Source: Spongiactinospora rosea
GTDB taxonomy: Bacteria > Actinomycetota > Actinomycetes > Streptosporangiales > Streptosporangiaceae
NCBI RefSeq assembly: GCF_003315795.1
Contig: NZ_QMEY01000004.1
Location: forward strand, 62,001-126,000
Length of the DNA: 64,000 nucleotides
Direction: 5' to 3'
Position 1 is the first letter of the stretch; each line of letters begins with the position of its first letter. The notes under the pieces were generated by a model that saw nothing but the letters and a program-made list of their open reading frames with translations, had not been told where the DNA came from and did not search any database. Shown here piece after piece: positions 1 to 8,189 of the stretch. A program made the translations under genes and the position numbers.

Positions 1-141
1 AAGCCCGCGCGGGCCGCCAAGGCCTCGCCGGAGACCTCGGCGAACTCCACTCCCAAGGCGGCCAAGAAGCGCACCCCCACGCCGGCCACGACCGGCGGCC
101 TGGAAGGCGTGACCGGCCTGACGGACGGCTGCGGCGCCTGA
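1..141 (+). CDS. C-terminal end of an unidentified protein (partial)
   Basis: Frame 1 is open from the left edge to a TGA at 139-141 and gives 46 residues rich in Ala, Lys, Thr and Pro, ending in GLTDGCGA. The composition is that of a disordered basic tail. The body of the protein lies outside the window, so no function can be given. It converges on the minus-strand gene that ends at 170. Confidence 0.6.
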   Translation, partial: KPARAAKASPETSANSTPKAAKKRTPTPATTGGLEGVTGLTDGCGA

Positions 142-169
142 TACCCCGCGCTAGGCGGTTGATCTGGCC

Positions 170-1186
170 TCAGGCGGTGAAGGACATCGTGGCGAGCCTG
201 CGCAGCCGCGCCTCGTCCACGGTGTGACCGAGGCCGGGCTGGGTCAGCGGGACGGCGATGACGCCGCCCGCCGCCCCGACCGGCGGGTTCACGATCTGCG
301 CGCTGCGCGGCGGCTGGGTGACGTCGCAGGGCAGGGTGCAGCCCGGCATCGCGGCCACCGCCACGGCGGCCGCCCTGGCCAGGCCGGTGCCCTGGCCGCC
401 CGCGCAGAGGATCTCCCACCCGGCGGCCATGGCCCGGTCGTGGACCCGGCGTACGTCGCTGAGCGAGGGGAAGCGGGCCGGTCGCAGCAGCAGCGCCCTG
501 GCCGAGCCCGCCGAGACGTGCGCGACCAGCTCGGTGTCGGAGCCCGCGTCGACGGCGACCGCCGCCGAGACCCGGTCCTGGAGGACGGCGTGGGTGACCG
601 GGTCGGTCGTCCCGAACGGCCGCTCGATCACCGCGATGTCGTAGGAGTCGAGCGCGACCAGGGCCTCGATCTCGGTGTAGGCGGCCTGGGCGTCCACGGA
701 CATGGGCAGGCCCGGGAACGCCTGGCGTACGGCGCGCACCGGCTCGACGTCCCAGCCGGGCTGGACGTCCAGCGTGACGTGCGCGTATCCGCCGCAGACC
801 TGCTGGTTGACCCGGGCCACCAGGCTCTCCAGCGACCGGTCACCGCCGATCCGGACCGTCGCCATCAGCGAGGTGCGGCTGCCGCCGAGCGCGTGCGCGA
901 GCGGGACCCCGCGCATCCGGGCCCAGAGGTCCCAGCAGGCCATGTCGGCGGCGCTGCCGCCGCGCGAGATCGTGTCGAGCTCGTCTGGATGCTCCCAGTC
1001 GACCCCGATCAGCGCGGGCGCCAGGCTCTCCTCAAGCGTGGCCCACGCCTTGTCCAGGCCGGGCTCGACGACCTCGCCCCACCCGGTCATCCCGCCATGG
1101 TCGGTCAGCCGGACGAGAATGCTCTCCGGTCGCCTGCCGTACGGCAGGGTGAGCCGGAAGACCTCGATTTCGCGGACGCGCGGCAA
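170..1186 (-). CDS. Enolase-superfamily (MenC/dipeptide-epimerase-like) protein lacking catalytic lysines
   Basis: About 338 residues with the muconate-lactonizing/MenC fold order: N-terminal capping domain with TGWGE, then a barrel. The three metal ligands of the family can be aligned: Asp in SVDAQ (about residue 165), Glu in IERPF (about 188) and Asp in AVDAGSD (about 213). The KxK base pair is replaced by T-L-D in HVTLDVQPG (about 138-140), and the usual late Lys is Arg in LLLRPARF. I chose the TTG at 1186 because AGGGGG lies a few bases upstream; the frame stays open to a TTG at 1285, but that extension looks like non-protein. It lies just downstream of the interrupted Nramp gene on the same strand. 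Racemase or synthase activity is doubtful without the lysines. Confidence 0.7.
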   Translation of the reverse strand: MPRVREIEVFRLTLPYGRRPESILVRLTDHGGMTGWGEVVEPGLDKAWATLEESLAPALIGVDWEHPDELDTISRGGSAADMACWDLWARMRGVPLAHALGGSRTSLMATVRIGGDRSLESLVARVNQQVCGGYAHVTLDVQPGWDVEPVRAVRQAFPGLPMSVDAQAAYTEIEALVALDSYDIAVIERPFGTTDPVTHAVLQDRVSAAVAVDAGSDTELVAHVSAGSARALLLRPARFPSLSDVRRVHDRAMAAGWEILCAGGQGTGLARAAAVAVAAMPGCTLPCDVTQPPRSAQIVNPPVGAAGGVIAVPLTQPGLGHTVDEARLRRLATMSFTA

Positions 1187-1292
1187 TGGACCCCCTGGTG
1201 TGCTGGCTTGGTGACGAGCGACCCGCCCATGCCCCCTCTCGCGCGCCTCTCCCTTCCATGGTGCCCGCTCCGCGGCCCCGTGCAAAACCGGG

Positions 1293-2228
1293 CTACAGCC
1301 CGCGGATCCGGTCGATGATCGTAAGTGCCGCGAAGAACGCGAAGAACAGGAAGATCAGCCCCATCACCACCAGGCGGTAGCCGCGCAGCCCGATCTCGCG
1401 GGGCAGCGCCCTGCGGTTGAGGATCACCAGCAGCCCTGAATAGAGGAACATCATGAAGCCGCCGACCACCGCCGAGACGATCAGCAGCGCCAGCGGCTGG
1501 TCGAACCCGGCCAGCAGCACCACGCCGCCGATCGCGATGAGCGCCCAGACCACGGCCACGTACAGCGCGGACTCGCTCCAGCGGGTGCTCGCGGCCAGGT
1601 AGGTGACCTTCAGCGAGTCGGAGACCAGGCGGCCCATGTAGTCCAGGATGCCGAGGGCGGCGGCGAACAGGGAGTAGGCGCCGATGATCCAGAAGAAGGT
1701 GCCGAACCAGCCGGTGCGCCGGTTCAGCACCTCGCCCTCCACATGCAGGAAGGTCACGTCGTTGGCGACCTCCCGGCCGAAGACGGTGGCGTGGGCGAGC
1801 ATCGACATGACGGTGATGGTCACCACCGTGATGAGCACGAACGACACGAGCTGTTCGGTGTTGGCCACCCGCCACCAGCCGCGCCACCTGGCGAGGTTGG
1901 GCTCGTCGGGCGGGAAGCGGTAGCCGGTTGCGGGGGCGGCCTCCGGGCGGCCGGTCACCGGGGAGACCAGCTTGGGCATCCTGGCGCCCATCCCGAGGCC
2001 CTTGTCGCGGATCCAGTTGCTCTGCACGAGATTCTGGGCCCCGCCCGCCCCGGCGAAGGCCAGCGCGCCGAGGATCTGCGCGGCCCCCAGTTCCAGCGGT
2101 ACGGCGGGCGCGGTGACGGCCTGGGCGGGGCCGCCGCGCGCCCCGGCGGTGAGCGCGACCGCCAGCGCGCCGGCCAGCAGCACCAGCACCGCGCCGATCT
2201 TGACGAACTCGATGCGCTCCACCCACTG
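1293..2228 (-). pseudogene. Nramp-like metal transporter, 3' part (split by IS)
   Basis: The frame gives about 309 residues with roughly seven hydrophobic segments and begins mid-protein at VERIEFVKIGAVLVLL. Together with the N-terminal part at 4135-4610 it makes one protein of about 460-470 residues of the Nramp-related family. The IS200/IS605 element lies exactly between the two halves, which read in the same direction. The right border of this fragment is approximate because the IS end was not proven base by base. The fragment has a GTG where translation could restart, but a transporter without TM1-4 should not work. Stop is TAG at 1293-1295. Confidence 0.8.
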
Positions 2229-2237
2229 TTGACGTGC

Positions 2238-2259
2238 TCTCCGCCATGAATGACGGAGA
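2238..2259. repeat. Right-end subterminal hairpin of the IS
   Basis: TCTCCG and CGGAGA form the outer stem, followed by one mismatch and CAT/ATG around a GA loop. Such imperfect hairpins are what TnpA binds at IS200/IS605 ends. A separate perfect palindrome GCTGCCTAGGCAGC lies at 2267-2280 over the tnpB stop codon. Confidence 0.65.
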
Positions 2260-2271
2260 TTCCTGTGCTGC

Positions 2272-3585
2272 CTAGGCAGCAGCTCGCGGCGCGGGTGCGG
2301 GCGAGTCTGTGGGACAGGATGCTTGACGCTTCACAGACCTGCCCACCGGCGGGTCTCCACGTCCTGTGACCGCCCGTCCGGCGGCAGAGGTGTACCGATG
2401 GAGCTGGTTTCTGGCGGCGTTGGTATCGGCGTTGCCGATCCATCCGCAGGCCGGGTTCTTACACGCGAACCGGGCTTGAGTTTCCCGCGAGCCAGGGGTG
2501 GTGGTGTGGCAGCGGTGGCACTCCTGGCTGGTGCCGTGGGGTGTGACCTTGGCCACCAGGCCGCCACGGTCGAGACTCTTGTAGGTGAGCAAGTCCACGG
2601 TGCGGCCCCACGCCTCGATGGCGATGGCCCGGTTCAGGCCCCGCTTTTGAGCGATGCGTGTGCCCGGTTCGGCCACGGTGCCCGACGCGGAGGCCATCAT
2701 GTTCGTGATCTTCAGGTTTTCCACCACGATCACGCTGAACCGCTGTGCGAGATCGGTGGTGATCTGGTGCTGCCAGTCGAGGGCTCGGCGCTTGGCTGTC
2801 GCGCGAAGCCGGGCGATCTGGTCGTAGGTGCGGCGTTCCCGGTTGGAGGCCGGGCTGCGTTTGACACGGCCGGCGCGTTGGCGGGCGGAGGTGCGTTCCA
2901 GCCGCAGCAGCCGGATGGCTTCGCCATCGGTGAGCCACGGCCGGTGGGTGATGTGCTCGCCGGTCGATAGCGCGAGCGGGACCGTGATACCCCGGTCCAG
3001 GCCGGCCTTGGGCCCTTGGTGTGGGTGGAGGGAGGAAGCCGGCAGTTCGGTACGGAAGATGATGTGCCAGCCGAGGGCGTCCTTGACCAGGCGAGCCCCC
3101 ATGATCCGTCCCGCGGGGCCGCCGGTGGACAGGCCGGGCAGGTCTTTGGTCCACCGGAACTTCACCCGGCCCACTTTGGGGAGGGTGACCGCGCCCCACC
3201 GGCGGTTGATCCTGCTGATCTGCAGGTCGCGAGCCTGCGGGACGTCTACAACCATGCGCGAGCGCAGGCGGCTTTTGAAGGCGGGCCGCCGGGCTGGATG
3301 GCCGGGGTTGAAAAAGTTCGCCCACGCTTGGCGGTAGGTCTTCAACACCGCCTGGGCGGCCTGGGCGGGGAGGTGCCCCAGTCAGTCGATCTCACGGCGA
3401 GCTGTCCGGATCGCGTCGTCGCAGTCCTTCAGCGAGGCGAATCGGCCCTGACGGAACGTGAAGTACTCGTGCAGGAGATTCCACAGCGCTCGCGCGGCGT
3501 GTGCCTGCCCGTCCAGGGTCGCGATCTGCGCCCGGTTCACCTCCAGCCGGGCCACGTGGCCTCGAAGCCGTTTCTCTCCTTCCAC
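2272..3585 (-). pseudogene. tnpB: TnpB (RuvC-like RNA-guided nuclease family) with one in-frame stop
   Basis: One frame runs from a GTG at 3585 to the TAG at 2272-2274, broken only by a TGA at 3384-3382. The codon lies where the family usually has Trp (REID-stop-LGHLPAQAAQ), so TGG to TGA is the likely change. The downstream 358-residue part keeps the whole nuclease: RuvC Asp in GLDRG, Glu in VVENLK, Asp in NADTNAARN, and a zinc ribbon CxxC...CxxxxC (four cysteines). The upstream part is the N-terminal domain, starting near RLRGHVARLEVN. TTG at 3348 or GTG at 3351 could allow restart. Unless the stop is read through or translation restarts, TnpB is broken. Its 3' end and the RE should encode the guide RNA. 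Confidence 0.85.
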
Positions 3586-3608
3586 TCTCTGATCGTATCA
3601 TTTGGTTT

Positions 3609-4037
3609 ATGTCACCGAGGTGGGAACCGAACCCGGATGTGCGAACGGGACGACATGTCGTCTATGCCCTCCATGCGCATTTGGTGTTCGTCACCAAGTA
3701 CCGGCGGGGTGTGTTCACCGACGTGATGCTCGCCCGGTGTGAGGAGATCATGGGTGACGTCTGCGCGGACTTCGAGGTCGAACTCCGCGAGTTCAACGGG
3801 GAGCACGACCATGTGCACCTGCTGGTCCACTACCCGCCCAAGGTCGCTCTGTCCAAACTGGTCAACTCACTCAAGGGTGTCTCGGCCCGGTACCTGCGCC
3901 AGGAATACGACACACACGTACGAAAGTATCTGTGGGGCGGTCACTTCTGGTCGGGCTCCTATTTCGCCGGGAGTGTCGGCGGTGCCCCGATCTCGGTCCT
4001 GCGTCAGTACATCGAGCAGCAGAGCCGGCCCGTCTGA
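3609..4037 (+). CDS. tnpA: IS200-type HUH transposase TnpA
   Basis: A 142-residue Y1 transposase of normal length for the family. It has the HUH motif in HDHVHLLVHYPP (about residues 68-72) and the catalytic tyrosine region RQYIEQQ near the C-terminus. The ATG at 3609 was chosen because homologous sequence begins there (VVYALHAHLVFVTKYRR follows); the frame is open further upstream into the tnpB start region. It is divergent from tnpB, the IS605 arrangement. TnpA acts on single-stranded DNA at the element ends. It looks intact, so the element may still move. Confidence 0.92.
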   Translation: MSPRWEPNPDVRTGRHVVYALHAHLVFVTKYRRGVFTDVMLARCEEIMGDVCADFEVELREFNGEHDHVHLLVHYPPKVALSKLVNSLKGVSARYLRQEYDTHVRKYLWGGHFWSGSYFAGSVGGAPISVLRQYIEQQSRPV

Positions 4038-4110
4038 GCAGGGGACGCCGGTTCGCCTGGCGGCGAATCGGCTGTTCCTGCCCCGCTACGCGGGACGGTC
4101 GGCTTCACCC

Positions 4111-4126
4111 CCGGCCTGAAGGCCGG
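4111..4126. repeat. Left-end subterminal hairpin of the IS
   Basis: CCGGCCT and AGGCCGG form a perfect 7-bp stem around a GA loop, a few bases inside the junction with the transporter gene. A second GC-rich inverted repeat lies between it and the tnpA stop, around 4048-4072. Confidence 0.65.
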
Positions 4127-4134
4127 AGCACTGC

Positions 4135-4610
4135 CGACGAACCAGGTAGACGACCGGCGCGACGGTGAGGATCACGCCGATCAGCACCAGCTCGCCGATC
4201 GCGACCAGCGCGGGATCGCCCGCGCCGACCGCGTAGGTGAGCACCGTGGCCGAACTCGTCGCCCAGCCCGGCCACATGTTGGCGAGCACCGCCATCGCGA
4301 TGAAGACCAGGCCCCAGGGCCGCCACAGCCGGCTGAAGCCGGTCAGCGCGGTCTCGCCGGTGGCCAGCGTGTAGCGCTCGATCTCCATGTTGATGAAGAA
4401 CTGGACGATGACCCCGGCGAACGCGCCCCACAGGAAGACCAGGCCGACGTTGGCGGAGATGTAGGGCCACAGCACGAACTCGCCGGAGGCCAGCCCGATG
4501 GCCGCGGCCACGACTCCGGGGCCGATCACGCGCCGCAGCGGGCGGGGGTCGGGGAGGTCGGCCACGGCGACGTCGGGGATCTTGCCGCGGGCCGTCGGGA
4601 ACGTCGGCAT
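4135..4610 (-). pseudogene. Nramp-like metal transporter, 5' part (split by IS)
   Basis: ATG at 4610 opens a frame of four to five membrane segments: IGPGVVAAAIGLASGEFVLWPY, then VGLVFLWGAFAGVIVQF and further helices, ending at VAPVVYLV before the IS sequence takes over. The family signature DPGN in TM1 is ASGE here, so this is a divergent Nramp relative and may not have carried Mn or Fe. The C-terminal half continues at 2228-1293. The reading frame runs on into the IS for about 15 codons, then stops at 4086. Confidence 0.8.
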
Positions 4611-4818
4611 GCTGCGTCACTGCACCCGTGCGGGCGCGGTCAAACCCGCTGTAACGGCTCCCTCACCACGGCGTCACCGGCCGCCCGGCTCTCCATATCA
4701 GGCCGGGCCGCCGGGCAGCAGGTCCTGGCCGGACTCGCGCTGCTCGCGATCCTCGGCGCGGAGGCCGGGGCCGGTCACTGAACCGGCGGGACGCCGTGGC
4801 GCGCCCCGCCGGTGGGCG

Positions 4819-6006
4819 TCACCCCACGGCCCCGGCCGGAAGGTGGCGCTCGGCCCATGCCCGGATGTCGCGCCGCTGCACCGCCGCCGCCATCAGGGAC
4901 GGGAAGGCGTCGGGGGTGCAGGCGAAGGCGGGCACGCCCATCGCGGCCAGGGCGGCGGCGTTGTCGTGGTCGTAGGACGGCGCTCCCTCGTCCGACAGCG
5001 CGAGCAGGACGATCACCTGGATCCCCGCCGCCAGCATCGCCGCCACCCGGCGCAGCATCTCCTGCCGGACCCCGCCCTCGTAAAGGTCGCTGATCAGCAC
5101 GAACGTGGTGTCGGCCGGACGGGTGACCAGGCCCTGGCAGTAGGCGATGGCCCGGTTGATGTCGGTGCCGCCGCCGAGCTGGGTGCCGAACAGCAGCTCG
5201 ACCGGGTCGGCGAGGCGGTCGGTGAGATCGACCACGGCGGTGTCGAAGACGACCAGTGAGGTCGAAAGGGAGCGCATCGAGGCGAGCACCGCGCCGAACA
5301 CGCCCGAGTAGACCACCGAGGCGGCCATCGACCCGCTCTGGTCGACGCACAGCACCACCTCGCGTTTCACCGCCTGCTGCCTGCGGGCGTAGCCGACCAG
5401 CCGGGAGGGCACGACGGTCCGCCGCTCGGGCAGGTAGTGCTTGAGGTTGGCCCGGATGGTGCGGTCCCAGTCGATGTCGGCGGGGCGGCGCGGCCGGTGG
5501 GTGCGGGCCGAGCGGTCCAGCGCGCCGGTGATCGCGGTGCGGGTGCGCTGGGCCAGCCTGCGTTCGAGGTCTTCCACGACCTTGCGGACCACCGCCCTGG
5601 CCGACTCCCTGGCCTCGTCGGGCATCACCCGGTTGAGCGACAGCAGCGTGCCGACCAGGTGGACGTCGGGCTCGACGGCCTCCAGCATCTCCGGCTCCAG
5701 CAGCAGGGCGGTGAGGTTCAGCCGCTCGATGGCGTCCTGTTGCATGACCTGGACGACCGTGCTGGGGAAGTAGCCCCTGATGTCGCCGAGCCAGCGGGCC
5801 ACGGTGGGCGCGGAGGCGCCCAGGCCCGCCGAACGGGAGGAGCCCGTCCGGCCTCCCTCGCCGGGCCTGCCGTACAGGGCGGCCAGGGCGCCGTCCATCT
5901 TCGCGTCGGCGCCGCCGAGCGCGCAGCCGGTGCCGTCGGCGTCGCCGCCGAGAACCAGCCGCCAGCGCCGCAGCCGCTCATCGGCCGTGCCGGTCACGTC
6001 GTTCAT
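4819..6006 (-). CDS. vWA-domain protein of the MoxR operon
   Basis: 395 residues. The N-terminal 200 residues are helical and poorly characterised. The C-terminal part is a von Willebrand factor A domain with an intact MIDAS: DQSGSM at 222-227, a Thr in GGGTDINRA and Asp in LISDLYEGG. vWA proteins of this type work with MoxR AAA+ ATPases, which are thought to insert metal or remodel targets. It is the last gene of a five-gene operon and its ATG overlaps the stop of the DUF5682 gene by four bases. No signal peptide or membrane segment, so cytoplasmic. Confidence 0.88.
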   Translation of the reverse strand: MNDVTGTADERLRRWRLVLGGDADGTGCALGGADAKMDGALAALYGRPGEGGRTGSSRSAGLGASAPTVARWLGDIRGYFPSTVVQVMQQDAIERLNLTALLLEPEMLEAVEPDVHLVGTLLSLNRVMPDEARESARAVVRKVVEDLERRLAQRTRTAITGALDRSARTHRPRRPADIDWDRTIRANLKHYLPERRTVVPSRLVGYARRQQAVKREVVLCVDQSGSMAASVVYSGVFGAVLASMRSLSTSLVVFDTAVVDLTDRLADPVELLFGTQLGGGTDINRAIAYCQGLVTRPADTTFVLISDLYEGGVRQEMLRRVAAMLAAGIQVIVLLALSDEGAPSYDHDNAAALAAMGVPAFACTPDAFPSLMAAAVQRRDIRAWAERHLPAGAVG

Positions 6007-8189
6007 CCGGACCTCCCCAAGATCGTCAGTACCGTCGCGACGGCTCCGGCCGCCCGCTCCTCATCGATCTCCACCGTGGCCTCGCCCCGGCCGCCGCCTG
6101 CCCCGGACCGGCCAGAGTTGCGCACCCGCTCGCCGATGGCCCGCCGCTCGGGCGCGTCGAAGCTCGCGAACGTGCGGCGCAGCAGCGGCAGCACATCGAC
6201 GAACGCCGTGCCGGAAAGGCCGCTCAGCCAGCGGTCCACCAGCCCGAGCAACTGCGCGTCGTGGACCAGCAGCAGCCCGCCACCCGCCAGGAAGCCCTCC
6301 ACCCAGGAGGCGACCCGCGCGGGCGGGTGGCCCGCCGAGGTGGCGAGCCCCATCCGCCGGGCGGTCTCCGCCCCGTCGAAGGAACCCGCGTCCAGCAGCA
6401 TCCGGGTCAGCCTGCCGTCGATCCGTCCGTGCAGGTCGGCGCGCCCGGCGACGCCGTGCAGGGCGGCCAGCCAGGCGGCCCGCTCGGACTCCGGCAGCAG
6501 GGCCGTGGCCGCGTGCACGGAGTCCAGGTGGCCGATCATCTCCTTGGCGGCGTCGTCGTCCAGGCCGGTCAGCGCCGGGGAGAGCCCGGCGCGGATGCGG
6601 GCCAGCATCGAGGCGACCACCTTGCCCAGGCCCTCGGCCGGGGTGCCGCGCACGTCGCCGTAGCGCAGCGCGCGGGCCGTCGCGGGCACCGCCGCCATCA
6701 GGTGGGTCACGTCGGGGTCGAGGGCCGCCCGCTGGGTGAGCGCGTCGAGGGCGTACGGCAGGGCCTCGCCGAGATCGGCCAGCAGGCACGCCTCCAGGGT
6801 CTCGGTGAGGTCGGCCAGCGTCACCCCGTCCCTGGTCATGAGGTCGCGGGCCTTGGCCGCGGCGGCGGCCCCCACGGTCGTGCCCCACGCGCTCGCCTCG
6901 ATCAGCTCGACGTCGAACTCCGGCCGCCACACGAGGGTCCACGACTCGCGGAAGGTGCCCTTGCCACGCGACTCGCGGGCGGTGCCCCAGGGGACGCCGA
7001 GCAGCCGCAGCCGGTGCAGCAGCACGCTGCGCCCGAGGTCGAGCGGCTTGCGCAGGTCGAGATCGAGGTCGCGGTCCAGCGCCTCGGGCTTGAGCTTGAG
7101 CCTGCGCTGCTCCTCGCGCAGGTGCCGTTGCAGCGGGACCATCGGGGTGTCGTCGGGGACCGCGCCGAGGCGTTCGCCGACGACCATGTGCCGCTGGATC
7201 AACTCGACCGGCAGGTCGTCGCCCTCGCAGAGCACGGCCCTGGCCGCCTCGGTGACCTCACCGAGGCCCGCCAGCGGACGCCCGCGCAGCGCGGCGAGCC
7301 CTTCGGCCAGCCGTACCGACTCGATGACGTGCGCGGAGGAGACGGCCAGGCCCTCCTCGCGCAGCACGCCGGCCGCGCCGGTCAGCCAGCGTTCGACCGG
7401 GCGGTCCGGGGCCGCGAACAGGTGGTCGTACCAGCCGGGGGACGTGACGCCCGCGCCGTAGCCGCTGTGGGCGCTGAGCCTGCCGTACGTCCACGGCACC
7501 CAGGTGATCTCGACCTTGGCCTTGGGCAGCCCGCGCAGCGTCGCGTCGTCGGCCTTCGCGGTGATGGGCGCGGCCAGCGCGGGAACGTGCCAGGCTCCGC
7601 AGACCACCGCGATCCGCTCGAAGCCGTCCTTACGGGCGCGGCGGACGGCCCGCCGCATGTGGGCCTCGCGCAGCGCCTCGCGCGGGCCGGGTACGTGCCC
7701 GTCGCGCACGGCCGCCATCGCCTCGGCGATCACCTCGAACGGCGTCGCCCCGGCGCGGTGCTCGACCACGTCCTCCCACCAGCGCTCGGGGTCGTCGTAT
7801 CCGGCGGCGGAGGCCAGCGAGCCGATCGGATCGGCCAGTGCGGTGTCGTCGTCTTCCGTGACGGTGGTGGCGAACATCGCGGAGGCGGGCAGGTCGCAGA
7901 AGCGGACGGGCACACCGGCGCCGAGCGCGTGCCGGATCGCCTGCCACTCAGGGGAGAACCGGGCGAAGGGCCAGAAGGCGGACTTGGCCGGCTCGCCGGG
8001 AACGTGCGCGAGCAGCGCCACCGGCGGCTCCATCGCGGGGTCGCCCGCCAGCGCGACCAGCGGATCGGCCTCCGGCGGCCCCTCGATCAGCACGATGTCG
8101 GGCCGCAGCCGGGCCAGCTCCGCACGGACCGCGCGGGCCGACCCAGGGCCGTGGTGGCGGACCCCCAGCAGGGCGGGTTCAGCCGGCAT
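6003..8189 (-). CDS. DUF5682 family protein of the MoxR operon
   Basis: 728 residues; the ATG at 8189 overlaps the MoxR stop by 11 bases, and the frame open upstream of it is a shadow of moxR. The N-terminal region reads LLGVRHHGPGS (residues 7-17), then VLIEGPPE (33-40) and later CGAWHVPAL (198-205). This spacing of a His after G, paired acidic residues and a second GxxH resembles the TraB/TIKI/ChaN-like fold, which is my inference. The remainder is a long helical domain with no motif I know. It is fixed next to MoxR and vWA genes in this operon type, so a partner or effector role is likely. The biochemical function is unknown. Confidence 0.82.
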   Translation of the reverse strand: MPAEPALLGVRHHGPGSARAVRAELARLRPDIVLIEGPPEADPLVALAGDPAMEPPVALLAHVPGEPAKSAFWPFARFSPEWQAIRHALGAGVPVRFCDLPASAMFATTVTEDDDTALADPIGSLASAAGYDDPERWWEDVVEHRAGATPFEVIAEAMAAVRDGHVPGPREALREAHMRRAVRRARKDGFERIAVVCGAWHVPALAAPITAKADDATLRGLPKAKVEITWVPWTYGRLSAHSGYGAGVTSPGWYDHLFAAPDRPVERWLTGAAGVLREEGLAVSSAHVIESVRLAEGLAALRGRPLAGLGEVTEAARAVLCEGDDLPVELIQRHMVVGERLGAVPDDTPMVPLQRHLREEQRRLKLKPEALDRDLDLDLRKPLDLGRSVLLHRLRLLGVPWGTARESRGKGTFRESWTLVWRPEFDVELIEASAWGTTVGAAAAAKARDLMTRDGVTLADLTETLEACLLADLGEALPYALDALTQRAALDPDVTHLMAAVPATARALRYGDVRGTPAEGLGKVVASMLARIRAGLSPALTGLDDDAAKEMIGHLDSVHAATALLPESERAAWLAALHGVAGRADLHGRIDGRLTRMLLDAGSFDGAETARRMGLATSAGHPPARVASWVEGFLAGGGLLLVHDAQLLGLVDRWLSGLSGTAFVDVLPLLRRTFASFDAPERRAIGERVRNSGRSGAGGGRGEATVEIDEERAAGAVATVLTILGRSG

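Larger units (their letters stand above)
2229..4134. mobile_element. IS200/IS605-family insertion sequence (IS605-like, divergent tnpA and tnpB)
   Basis: The element carries tnpA on the plus strand and tnpB on the minus strand, with 23 bases between their start codons. It is bounded by subterminal imperfect hairpins at 2238-2259 and 4111-4126, as expected for this family, which has no terminal inverted repeats and makes no target duplication. It sits inside an Nramp-like gene. The right end (RE), downstream of tnpB, should be the low-coordinate end. A TCAA inside GTCAAC on the minus strand, just beyond the RE hairpin, resembles the RE cleavage tetranucleotide of IS608. Exact ends are uncertain by about 10 bases. 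Confidence 0.85.
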
